NCBI GenBank assembly: GCA_003241475.1 | Contig: QFQB01000025.1 | Span: 1 to 22,268, forward strand | Direction: 5' to 3' | DNA: 22,268 bases | Origin: Micavibrio aeruginosavorus | GTDB lineage: Bacteria > Pseudomonadota > Alphaproteobacteria > Micavibrionales > Micavibrionaceae | Shown here: positions 1 to 6,368 of the stretch, piece after piece | How the letters are laid out: each line of letters begins with the position of its first letter | How positions within the stretch are numbered: the stretch's first letter is position 1 | Position numbers and translations under genes: made by a program | Notes under the pieces: model-generated | What the model was told of the DNA's origin: nothing | Database searches by the model: none | The model's input: the letters and a program-made list of their open reading frames with translations, nothing else

Positions 1-435
1 GGTACAAAAACCATCGGGCTGGCCATTTCCGATGCTGGTCAATCCATCGCCACGCCGCTACGGACGATAGAACGCAAGAAGTTTGGAGACGATCTCAAGC
101 AGTTGGGCAAAGTTTCACGTGAATATGAGGTCGGAGGTTTTGTGTTCGGTTGGCCGCTCAATATGGACGGCTCTATCAGCAGCTCTTGCGATCGCGTCAT
201 GTCGTTCATCGACGAGATGAAGAAATATCCACAGGAGCTGGGGATGGATCAGGGGGCGGATCTGTGGATTGCCTTATTTGATGAACGCTTATCCACAGTA
301 GCTGTGAATGATTTTCTGGTGAACGATGTGGATATGTCGAGAACAAAACGCGGACAGGTCGTCGATAAACTTGCCGCGCAACTCATTCTGCAAGGCGCGC
401 TCGATTTTCTCGCGCTCGGGCGATTGTCGTCCTGA
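1..435 (+). CDS. ruvX: Holliday junction resolvase-like RuvX/YqgF, 5' truncated by window edge
   Basis: The reading frame is open from base 1, so the start lies outside the window. The first visible residues, GTKTIGLAISD, are the RuvX/YqgF family's N-terminal nuclease motif, followed by ATPLRTI. Further on, FVFGWPLNMDG matches the family's GlPl-x-dG segment, and DERLSTVAVNDFL is the conserved C-terminal acidic motif, ending in an LAAQLILQGALDF helix. Known role: an RNase H-fold nuclease linked to Holliday junction resolution and to pre-16S rRNA 5'-end processing. The visible part (144 residues) is close to full family length (about 140-160), so only a few residues are missing. Its last 53 bases overlap the 3' end of the convergent nucleoside hydrolase gene. 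Four DnaA-box-like nonamers lie inside the gene, one of them perfect (TTATCCACA at 289-297); I regard these as probably incidental. Confidence 0.93.
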   Translation, partial: GTKTIGLAISDAGQSIATPLRTIERKKFGDDLKQLGKVSREYEVGGFVFGWPLNMDGSISSSCDRVMSFIDEMKKYPQELGMDQGADLWIALFDERLSTVAVNDFLVNDVDMSRTKRGQVVDKLAAQLILQGALDFLALGRLSS

Positions 436-1408
436 GCGATTGTTCCATAAGTATAAACACAACATCCGGATCGGTAATCCCGTAAAGCCATTGCGCATTT
501 GATTTCTTGCCTTGCGCGATCACGGCCTGACCGCGCCGCTCGTCCTCGGGCCGCGCTTCGTGGAAATGCAGTTCGGGAATAGGGGCCGCTTTGTACAAAT
601 CCGGATTCAAGGCATAGGTGATGACATGCGGATCGTGGATGAAGGGGCCGTCGACGCCGAACTTTGTTTGATCCAGCTCCGCCACCGCCATCAGCATACG
701 ATGGAAATCAGGCGCGTACAGATGATCAATGGATTGGATTGTTTCCTGTCTTGCCGGTGTAAGCACAAGATTCTGCGTGGCATCCATCGCCATGAAAGTG
801 CATTTCACCCCGCTTTCCAGCAGGATATTGAGCGCCTTCGGATCTTGATAAGCGTTGAATTCCGCATAAGGCGTGATGTTTCCGACGCGTTGTTCGCCAT
901 TTTCAAGCGCAACACGGGCTCCATTCTTGCCCGGAGGGTTCAAACCGCCCGCCATAAAGATGATTTGATCGATCTTTTGCCTATAGATGGGGTATTTTTG
1001 CAGAAATAAGGCTAGATTGGTGGCCGGCCCGGTGGCAAAGACGGTGGTTTTCTCTTTTTGCGCATCCAGTTGTGTGCGGTACCAGTCGGCAATATCGACT
1101 TGTGCTATGCTGCGCGGAGAAAGCGGCAGGACAACACCGCCGACTCCATCCGCGCCGTACGCGTCATCCCCGAATGGTCGCATACCATCGCATGGCTTAT
1201 CCATCCCTTGAACAACCTCAACATCATCGCGGCCCAGCCAATGCAGGAAATCCAGAACGTTCTGCGTTGCGTGCGGCTGGCTGACATTGCCGAACACTGT
1301 GGCAATGGCGCGCAGATCAAACCGGTCGGAATGGGCGAGCAACATGGCGATGGCCCAGAGATCGTCGCCGCCCATATCGCCATCGTAAAGTACGGGAATC
1401 TTGTTCAT
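383..1408 (-). CDS. Nucleoside hydrolase (inosine/uridine-preferring family)
   Basis: The product (341 aa from the Met at 1408) is an N-ribohydrolase that splits nucleosides into base and ribose. The calcium-binding N-terminal motif is visible as DGDMGGDD (residues 9-16; family form DTDPGIDD). ATGPATNLALFL, MAGG, EFNAYQDPKALNILLESG and HDPHVITYALNPDLY also match the family, the last carrying the active-site His. Length is normal to slightly long. In-frame Met codons at 1417 and 1426 are alternatives, and none of the three has a clear Shine-Dalgarno sequence. I chose 1408 because MNKIPVLYDGD fits the family's N-terminus. A terminator hairpin for the upstream gene ends only 9 bases before the first possible start (1426), so expression may depend on read-through. 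The 3' end overlaps ruvX by 53 bases. Substrate preference cannot be read from the sequence. Confidence 0.9.
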   Translation of the reverse strand: MNKIPVLYDGDMGGDDLWAIAMLLAHSDRFDLRAIATVFGNVSQPHATQNVLDFLHWLGRDDVEVVQGMDKPCDGMRPFGDDAYGADGVGGVVLPLSPRSIAQVDIADWYRTQLDAQKEKTTVFATGPATNLALFLQKYPIYRQKIDQIIFMAGGLNPPGKNGARVALENGEQRVGNITPYAEFNAYQDPKALNILLESGVKCTFMAMDATQNLVLTPARQETIQSIDHLYAPDFHRMLMAVAELDQTKFGVDGPFIHDPHVITYALNPDLYKAAPIPELHFHEARPEDERRGQAVIAQGKKSNAQWLYGITDPDVVFILMEQSLRTTIARARENRARLAE

Positions 1409-1426
1409 GTCGAACATGATAATCAT

Positions 1427-1468
1427 AAAGAAAAGACCCGTGAAGGGTGTGTAAGGCCTTCACGGGTC
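1427..1468 (-). terminator. Rho-independent terminator between the YgjP-like gene and the nucleoside hydrolase gene
   Basis: A perfect 12-bp stem (GACCCGTGAAGG at 1435-1446 with CCTTCACGGGTC at 1457-1468) with a 10-nt loop is followed on the minus strand by TTTTCTTT (1434 down to 1427). It sits 21 bases past the stop of the metalloprotease gene. Unusually, it abuts the start of the next minus-strand gene. Confidence 0.8.
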
Positions 1469-1489
1469 GGAGATGGGAATTTATCTCGG

Positions 1490-2284
1490 CTACGAGGATA
1501 AATTTCCAAAACGCATCAGGCTGTGTCCGTTGAGGTGCATCCAGTCTTTGCCCTCTTCGTAGTCGCGCGAGGCTTTCTCGCAAACACGCCAGAAATTGTC
1601 GGAGTGATCCATGTGGCAAAGGTGTGCCACTTCATGTGCGACCACATAGTCAAAAGACTTGAGCGGCGCGAAGATCAGGCGCCAGCTAAAGGAAATGCGG
1701 CCGTCTTCGGTGCAACTCCCCCAACGGGAGCGCGTATCTTTGACCTGTACGTCTTCAATGCGACGGCGTAGCAGGGCTGCTTTTTCGAGTGCCAGCTCGG
1801 TCAGCTTCTGGCGGGCCAGATCGATGAGAAAGCGCTTGATGCGTACGGACGGGTCCGGCTTGTTGGTTAGAACCAGAAGCTCATCTTTCTTCAGCGTGAT
1901 CTCGGTCGTCTTTAGGGCCGGATTGTAACAAACGATGATTTCACGGTCGCGTCCCAAAATCGGCAGAATTTCACCGTTTTTGAAAGGAACCGGGCGTGGT
2001 AGATCACGCAGTTTCTCGCGAATCCAGTCCTTGTTTTGTTCGGCGAATAAATAGGCGGTGCGCATGCTGGCGCGCTTAGGCACCACCAGATGAACCGTAC
2101 GGTTGCGCGGATCGAGGCGCAGGGCCATGCGCTTGGCGCGGTCGCTGACCGCCAGCTTCAGGCGCGGGGAGATTTCAGCAAAAGGCAGGCCGTACCACTC
2201 GTTTTCCTGTGAAAAGGAAAAGAGATCGCGGCCGGAACGAGCGCGTGCCCGTCCCGCATTCAAAGGTTTTACCCTTTTCTTCAT
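1490..2284 (-). CDS. YgjP-like zinc metallopeptidase (DUF45/M48-related, SprT-like fold)
   Basis: The product is 264 aa. It has the DUF45 core: RWGSC (188-191 region), a strand with SFSWRLIFAP, and the zinc site HEVAH (217-221) with the downstream MDHSDNFW (third ligand His227). Family members are cytosolic metallopeptidases, poorly characterised in general. The N-terminal 20 residues are Arg/Lys-rich. The open frame extends upstream to 2497, but that stretch is AT-rich and encodes Ile/Phe/Lys/Asn-rich peptide unlike the rest. The ATG at 2284 is preceded by GAGGA at a spacing of about 6, so I take it as the start. The gene is monocistronic in appearance: its own promoter candidate lies at 2415-2444 and its terminator at 1427-1468. 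Confidence 0.88.
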   Translation of the reverse strand: MKKRVKPLNAGRARARSGRDLFSFSQENEWYGLPFAEISPRLKLAVSDRAKRMALRLDPRNRTVHLVVPKRASMRTAYLFAEQNKDWIREKLRDLPRPVPFKNGEILPILGRDREIIVCYNPALKTTEITLKKDELLVLTNKPDPSVRIKRFLIDLARQKLTELALEKAALLRRRIEDVQVKDTRSRWGSCTEDGRISFSWRLIFAPLKSFDYVVAHEVAHLCHMDHSDNFWRVCEKASRDYEEGKDWMHLNGHSLMRFGNLSS

Positions 2285-2384
2285 GCAGTCCTCGGTTGAT
2301 GTCTTATTACTAGAGTAACACGAACCTAGCGACATTGAAAATAATTGGCAAGAGACAAATGAAAAAATATTTTTGCGTATTCGG

Positions 2385-2397
2385 GTAAGAATCTTAC
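2385..2397. promoter_or_regulatory. Perfect 13-bp palindrome, possible operator
   Basis: GTAAGA-A-TCTTAC is symmetric around 2391. It lies just downstream of the candidate -10 (2415-2420) on the minus strand, where a repressor of the YgjP-like gene could bind. The match to any known operator is not evident. Confidence 0.3.
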
Positions 2398-2414
2398 GGA
2401 ATTTTAACTCATTG

Positions 2415-2444
2415 ATTATACAATATATTTTTTGCATTTGCGAA
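2415..2444 (-). promoter_or_regulatory. Candidate sigma-70 promoter for the YgjP-like gene
   Basis: Read on the minus strand: TTCGCA (2444-2439), an 18-base spacer, then a perfect TATAAT (2420-2415). It predicts a 5' leader of about 125 nt before the ATG at 2284. Confidence 0.45.
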
Positions 2445-2461
2445 GATTCTCGGGCTTGCCG

Positions 2462-2601
2462 GTTAACCAATTTGGCGTCACAAAAATTATGTGGCAATTG
2501 CCGACTATCGCGATAAAAATCATCACGATTTCAGGCCGTTATCCACAGCATCAATGACTTAGCGGGCGGGGTGCCCAGTCTGAAAATCTTAATTGGTTAA
2601 C
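2462..2601. repeat. Inverted pair of an 11-bp sequence (AATTGGTTAAC)
   Basis: AATTGGTTAAC reads forward at 2591-2601 and in reverse complement at 2462-2472, 118 bases apart. Each copy contains a TTAAC half-site like those bound by CtrA, but not the full TTAA-N7-TTAA spacing. Confidence 0.35.
2539..2547 (+). promoter_or_regulatory. DnaA-box consensus nonamer
   Basis: TTATCCACA is an exact match to the DnaA box. It is single and not within a cluster, so it may be a DnaA-titration or regulatory site or chance. It is not evidence of an origin by itself. Confidence 0.3.
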
Positions 2602-2694
2602 GATATTTAGACGACCTTTTTCTTGAACGTGGGGGAATCAGGATTTAGCGGATTTCCTTGATTCTTGCAGATATGTACGTGTCGCATGATGGAT

Positions 2695-2709
2695 GTGATA
2701 TTTTATCAC
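2695..2709. promoter_or_regulatory. Perfect 15-bp palindrome, possible operator
   Basis: GTGATA-TTT-TATCAC is perfectly symmetric. It resembles a CRP/FNR-type site, but the TGTGA and TCAC arms are 7 rather than 6 bases apart. A GntR-type operator is equally possible. Confidence 0.3.
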
Positions 2710-2800
2710 GGGGGCGTGAAGTCCAAAAATTCGCTGTTTTGTTAACTTTTGTTCAGTTCATTTGTCGTCTTTTTTTTCTTGAGGTGCCCATCTTGGTCAA

Positions 2801-2830
2801 AAATGAAAAAAGGCCGCAAGAGCGGCCTTT
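2801..2830 (-). terminator. Rho-independent terminator of phaZ
   Basis: The 9-bp stem AAAGGCCGC (2809-2817) / GCGGCCTTT (2822-2830) has an AAGA loop. On the minus strand it is followed by a T-rich tail (TTTTTTCATTTTT). It lies about 60 bases past the phaZ stop codon. The plus-strand side lacks a T tail. Confidence 0.75.
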
Positions 2831-2892
2831 GTGGCTTTCAACAATATCATAAATTAAGGAAAAAGGGCATGGTTTTGCATAGTAAAATGCGG

Positions 2893-4281
2893 CTAATCCT
2901 GCGCTTCCCGCTCTTTGCCCGTTTTGGCATCCCGCTCTTTAAGCCACCTGCGGACGGCGGCAACACCATGGGTGTCGCGGTTGAAGCGGTCCGGGGCGAT
3001 ATCGGGGATATTGTCTAGATCCTTGGCTGGAACGGCATCGCATCCGGGGTCGAATTCACGCATGAAGTGACGAATACGCGGCATAATCTGCGTCTTCCAC
3101 TTGCTACCGTTAAAGATGCCGTAATGGCCGGTCTTAAGTTGGAAGAGATGGAATTGTTTTCTTTGCGGCAGGTTGTAGCAAAGATCATGGGCCGAGGTCG
3201 TTTGGCCGCGCGAGGAAATATCGTCCAGTTCGCCTTCGATGGTGAATAGCGCCGTATGTTCGATGGCGGATGGTTTAACATCCACCAGCTTGTGCGTGAG
3301 CGGATCGCGCCACTTCATCTGGCCGCGCGGCAACAGGTGGCGCTGGAACACGGTGTCGATGGTCTGGATGTAGAACTCGGCCGTGATATCCATGACGGCG
3401 TTGTATTCATTGTAGAACTTGCGGTGGAATTCCGCGCTCTCGCCATCGCCTTGAACAAGATGTTGAAAGAATTTCATGTGGCTTCCGACATGACGGTCGA
3501 GATTCATCGACATAAAACCCGACAGCTGCGTAAAGCCCGGATAGACTTTGCGGAACGCGCCGGGATAATAGGCGGGAACGGTATCGATGACGGCATTCTC
3601 AAACCACGACAGCGGACGCTCTTCGGCCAGCTTGTTCACGGCGGTCTTGGAAATCCGCGTGTCGATCGGTCCACCCATCAGAGTCATCGTTAGCGGCTGG
3701 TTCGGATCATTCTCTGACGCCATCAAAGAAACGGCGGCGAGAACGGGAACGGCGGGCTGGCACACGGCGATCAAATGTGTTTTAGGGCCGAGCAACGCCA
3801 TGAATTCACGCAAATAGGTGATGAAATCATCCAGATTGAATTTGCCTTCTTTGAGCGGCACTTGCCGCGCATCCAGCCAGTCCGTTACATAAACATCGTG
3901 ATGAGGAAGAAGCGCTTCCACGGTTCCACGCAAAAGAGTCGCGTAATGTCCTGACATCGGCGCGACGACAAGAACGCGCGGGTCCTTGCGTTTTGTGGCG
4001 CGCTTGAAATGCATCAAATGGCAAAAAGGTTTTTCGACGATAATCTCTTCGAGCACTTCGACGGATTTGCCGTCTATGGTCGTGGTGTGAAGGCTCCAGT
4101 CCGGTTCGCCGAATTTGCGCGTCACGCGTTCGAACACTTCCGCACCCGCCGCGATCGTGCGGCCGGCCTGCGTGTAGGACAGAGGGTTCCATGGATTTTG
4201 CGCCGCCGTGCGGATCAACTCGGCCGCAATCCTTGCGGGGGTGAGAAGGGCGTGCTGAAGATCGTAAAGTTGATAGAGCAT
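2893..4281 (-). CDS. phaZ: Intracellular poly(3-hydroxybutyrate) depolymerase
   Basis: The product (462 aa) matches the cytoplasmic PHA depolymerase family that mobilises native PHB granules. An N-terminal MLYQLYDLQHALLTPAR segment and an alpha/beta-hydrolase core with VTDWLDARQVP are typical. The nucleophile is in VCQP (Cys174), a Cys in place of the lipase-box Ser, as known for the Ralstonia eutropha PhaZ1 type. The triad is completed by an Asp in GELDDIS (353/354) and His386 in KTGHYGIF. PhaZ acts at the granule surface, so the organism probably stores PHB; no phaC, phaP or phaR lies in the window. The gene is divergent from the CobD-like gene, with its own terminator downstream. AAGG upstream of the ATG is spaced rather far (about 11), so initiation is not strongly marked. 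The C-terminal tail (TGKEREAQD) is charged and probably disordered. Confidence 0.93.
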   Translation of the reverse strand: MLYQLYDLQHALLTPARIAAELIRTAAQNPWNPLSYTQAGRTIAAGAEVFERVTRKFGEPDWSLHTTTIDGKSVEVLEEIIVEKPFCHLMHFKRATKRKDPRVLVVAPMSGHYATLLRGTVEALLPHHDVYVTDWLDARQVPLKEGKFNLDDFITYLREFMALLGPKTHLIAVCQPAVPVLAAVSLMASENDPNQPLTMTLMGGPIDTRISKTAVNKLAEERPLSWFENAVIDTVPAYYPGAFRKVYPGFTQLSGFMSMNLDRHVGSHMKFFQHLVQGDGESAEFHRKFYNEYNAVMDITAEFYIQTIDTVFQRHLLPRGQMKWRDPLTHKLVDVKPSAIEHTALFTIEGELDDISSRGQTTSAHDLCYNLPQRKQFHLFQLKTGHYGIFNGSKWKTQIMPRIRHFMREFDPGCDAVPAKDLDNIPDIAPDRFNRDTHGVAAVRRWLKERDAKTGKEREAQD

Positions 4282-4446
4282 ATGTTCTTTTGCCTTATAA
4301 GAAGATCATAACATATCACGAACAATATTGGTTAAAAAGCTGTTCCCGGAAAGGGGTTGGCCAATTTTTGGAATGAAACGCGGCGGATGGCGTTTGTAGA
4401 CGGGCTATGGTACCGTTTCATTCGCACAAAACAAATAGAATTATTC

Positions 4447-5487
4447 ATGAGCCCTGCCGAGATTTACAGCCAACTGCATGATCTGATTATGGACCCCACG
4501 AGGCTACCGATAGCGGCGGCGGCAATCATACTCGTGTCTGTAATCGGGGTTTTGTTCGGTCCGCTTATGGGCAATGCCAATCCGGTTTTCTGGCGGGCGG
4601 TGGATTTCCTGTTCGGCCCGCTGGGAAGCCGTTTGGATAAAACCGAGCGCAAAGCCGCCGATCTTATGACCCGGGGGCTTATCGTTACGATTATTGCGCT
4701 GGTGCTGGGCTTTATGGTCGGAACGGCGTTTCAGTCGCTCTCGGCAGAATACGCGAATTATCTAGTAGTTGACATTGTCGCTTTAAGCCTTGTCATGAGT
4801 GCTGGGGCAGGGTGGCATGCCCTGATCCGGCTTTATAAGGCCATGAGCACGACCGGGCAGGTCAAAGGCGCATTCTACACATTGGCGGCCACCACAAGGA
4901 GCAACCTCTCAATTGCGGACGAATTCACCATCACGCGGGTGGGAATCGGCATGGGGGCCAGATTGTTCGACAAGGGTATTGTCGGTCCCGTTCTCTGGTA
5001 TCTGATCGCAGGACTACCGGCGGCCTATATATATGCCACGCTGGCGGCCTTAAGCTGGCGGTTCGGCAAAGAAGGCTTTACCAAGGGTTTCGGCGCTTCC
5101 GCGCTGTCTTTGGAAAAACTCATGGGCTTCGTTCCCAATGTCTTTTCCGGCCTTTTGCTAGCCTTGGCGGGCATTTTAACCCCGACGGCGGGCATGACCC
5201 GCTCTTTTATCGGGCTTTTGCGGGTGACAAAGGGGCGCGCAGGCTATTTTCAGGGGGGATCGCCTGTCACAGCCATGGCGTACGCCCTCAAAGTCAGTCT
5301 GGGCGGGGCCACACAGGATGTGGACGGATCGGCCATCAAGCGAGGCTGGGCGGGGCCGGACGGCGCCACGGCCAAGCTGGACGCCAAGCATTTGCACCGT
5401 GCGCTCTATATCCTTGTTATGGCGCATCTTTTGTTTTTAGGCGCGGTTTTATCGCTTGTTGTTTTGCGCGGCCATGGCCTGATTTAG
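4447..5487 (+). CDS. Divergent CobD/CbiB-like membrane protein, probably not a canonical cobinamide-phosphate synthase
   Basis: The product (346 aa from ATG 4447) has several hydrophobic segments (about 21-40, 77-95, 106-122, 177-200, 232-248, 320-340) and the CobD/CbiB layout. This includes RV...DKGIVGPVLWYLIAGLPAAYIYA (164-197), FGASALSLEKLMGFVPNVFSGLLLAL (215-240) and an MAYALKVSLGG segment (277-287). CbiB normally makes adenosylcobinamide (phosphate) from adenosylcobyric acid in the membrane. Here the family's most conserved stretches are altered: the Glu-rich motif before DG-vv-AP is replaced (GIGMGARLFDKG), NTLDSM becomes LAALSW, and PARLT becomes PNVFS. No other cobalamin gene is nearby. 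It could be a repurposed paralogue, and AmpE is another known branch of this superfamily. The start is unresolved: ATG 4387 and TTG 4357 are in frame, and none has a well-spaced Shine-Dalgarno. Confidence 0.7.
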   Translation: MSPAEIYSQLHDLIMDPTRLPIAAAAIILVSVIGVLFGPLMGNANPVFWRAVDFLFGPLGSRLDKTERKAADLMTRGLIVTIIALVLGFMVGTAFQSLSAEYANYLVVDIVALSLVMSAGAGWHALIRLYKAMSTTGQVKGAFYTLAATTRSNLSIADEFTITRVGIGMGARLFDKGIVGPVLWYLIAGLPAAYIYATLAALSWRFGKEGFTKGFGASALSLEKLMGFVPNVFSGLLLALAGILTPTAGMTRSFIGLLRVTKGRAGYFQGGSPVTAMAYALKVSLGGATQDVDGSAIKRGWAGPDGATAKLDAKHLHRALYILVMAHLLFLGAVLSLVVLRGHGLI

Positions 5488-5494
5488 TCATTTA

Positions 5495-5523
5495 TTGACC
5501 GATGTTATGAAAACTGATATAAA
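5495..5523 (+). promoter_or_regulatory. Strong sigma-70-type promoter for the 121-aa protein
   Basis: TTGACC (5495-5500), a 17-base spacer and TATAAA (5518-5523) come close to consensus. Transcription would start near 5530, leaving a leader of only about 14 nt that begins essentially with the GAGGAG ribosome binding site. Confidence 0.65.
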
Positions 5524-5543
5524 TGCGCTTGAGGAGAACGCAC

Positions 5544-5909
5544 ATGACGGAATCAAGGCTTTATCAGGATTTTTCAAAAGAGCAGATCAACAAGATGGTC
5601 GCGGACGATCATGAGAAGCGAGAGGCAAGACTACAGCAACGTGTCGAGGAGATAGTCGCCGAGCGAGACGCGAGCCGGCAACAACGGCAAGAGCCGTCTG
5701 TCGGTAGAGGCGTTGCGCAGATCGTTGCCGGCGGAGCGGCAGGGATCGGCGGTTTGGCCACCGTTTTCGCAATGCCTGCCAATCCTTTTGGCTGGATGCT
5801 TGGCGCCGGCTTGGGACAGGTTGCCCATATGAGTATTAAGGAGGGGGTTAGGGAAATCCGCGAGGCCCGCGCCGTGACGCAACCTTCCGCCCCTGGTAGC
5901 AGCCTCTAG
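5544..5909 (+). CDS. Small protein with charged N-terminus and glycine-rich hydrophobic segment, unknown function
   Basis: I do not recognise this 121-aa protein. The start ATG at 5544 has GAGGAG 7 bases upstream, so the longer frame from 5523 is not needed. Residues 1-50 are polar and highly charged (Glu/Arg/Gln-rich), probably a coiled coil. Residues about 55-95 are glycine/alanine-rich and hydrophobic, with GG-AAGIGGLAT and PFGWMLGAGLG, like a glycine-zipper hairpin. The tail is short and Ser/Pro-rich. This suggests a small membrane-associated or membrane-inserting protein. It has its own near-consensus promoter and precedes the rpmB promoter, with no terminator visible between them. Confidence 0.75.
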   Translation: MTESRLYQDFSKEQINKMVADDHEKREARLQQRVEEIVAERDASRQQRQEPSVGRGVAQIVAGGAAGIGGLATVFAMPANPFGWMLGAGLGQVAHMSIKEGVREIREARAVTQPSAPGSSL

Positions 5910-5933
5910 CCCAGTTTTTCTTAACGAATGGCT

Positions 5934-5962
5934 TGACTTTAACGGGCTGGATCGCTTAAGGT
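5934..5962 (+). promoter_or_regulatory. rpmB promoter
   Basis: TTGACT (5934-5939), a 17-base spacer and TAAGGT (5957-5962) fit alphaproteobacterial housekeeping promoters. The leader carries a small hairpin, ACTCC-TATG-GGAGT (5979-5992), just ahead of the AAGGAAG ribosome binding site (6002-6008). Whether it regulates translation is unknown. Confidence 0.5.
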
Positions 5963-6014
5963 CCGGCTCGAATTTACGACTCCTATGGGAGTAAGGCCGA
6001 AAAGGAAGAAAACA

Positions 6015-6308
6015 ATGAGCCGCAGATGCATGATTACAGGCAAAATGAGAATGGTCGGAAACAACCGTTCCCACGCTGAAAACAAAACCAAGCGCACATT
6101 CGAAGTGAATGTTCAGGACACGACCGTTCACAGCGAAACGCTGAACCAGAAAATCGCTCTGCGCGTAACGGCTGCCGGCCTTCGCACGCTGGAGAAAAAA
6201 GGCGGCATCGACGCCTTTATCCAAGGCACGGCGAAAACGAAGCTGGATCCGGCTCTGCGCCCGTACAAAGCGCTGATGGAAAAGAAGCTGGCCAAAAAAG
6301 CCGCGTAA
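6015..6308 (+). CDS. rpmB: 50S ribosomal protein L28
   Basis: The product (97 aa) starts MSRRCMITGKMRMVGNN-RSHA-N-TKRTF, which is the L28 signature, and continues with the family's LRVTAAGLRTLEKKGGID segment. It is a structural component of the large ribosomal subunit. The length matches the alphaproteobacterial form, which carries a C-terminal extension (here basic, ending KKLAKKAA). The start at 6015 follows AAGGAAG with good spacing, so the longer frame from 5985 is spurious. The gene has its own promoter upstream and a terminator downstream, so it forms a single-gene unit. Confidence 0.97.
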   Translation: MSRRCMITGKMRMVGNNRSHAENKTKRTFEVNVQDTTVHSETLNQKIALRVTAAGLRTLEKKGGIDAFIQGTAKTKLDPALRPYKALMEKKLAKKAA

Positions 6309-6336
6309 TTTTCCGGTAGCAAAACAAGATTTAAAA

Positions 6337-6365
6337 ATCCCGGCGAAAGCCGGGATATTATTTTT
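6337..6365 (+). terminator. rpmB terminator
   Basis: The perfect 8-bp stem ATCCCGGC / GCCGGGAT (6337-6344 / 6349-6356) with a GAAA tetraloop is followed by ATTATTTTT. It ends only a few bases before the first possible start codon of the tgt gene. Confidence 0.85.
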
Positions 6366-6368
6366 AAG

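Larger units (their letters stand above)
2285..2800. other. AT-rich intergenic region of about 500 bases, no gene seen
   Basis: No convincing coding frame is present. The short plus-strand frames from 2658 and 2749 lack a good ribosome binding site and have low-complexity content. The region holds a minus-strand promoter candidate, a perfect DnaA box, a 13-bp and a 15-bp palindrome, and an inverted 11-bp repeat, each listed separately. It could hide a small RNA; I cannot show one. Confidence 0.6.

Noticed and set aside
2285..2497. Upstream extension of the YgjP-like gene
   Set aside because: The extension is AT-rich, contains the candidate promoter and a palindrome, and the ATG at 2284 has a proper GAGGA site.
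2492..2501. GGCAATTGCC palindrome and nearby TGGC as a sigma-54 promoter
   Set aside because: The spacing and the conserved GC/TGC elements of a -24/-12 promoter are not met.
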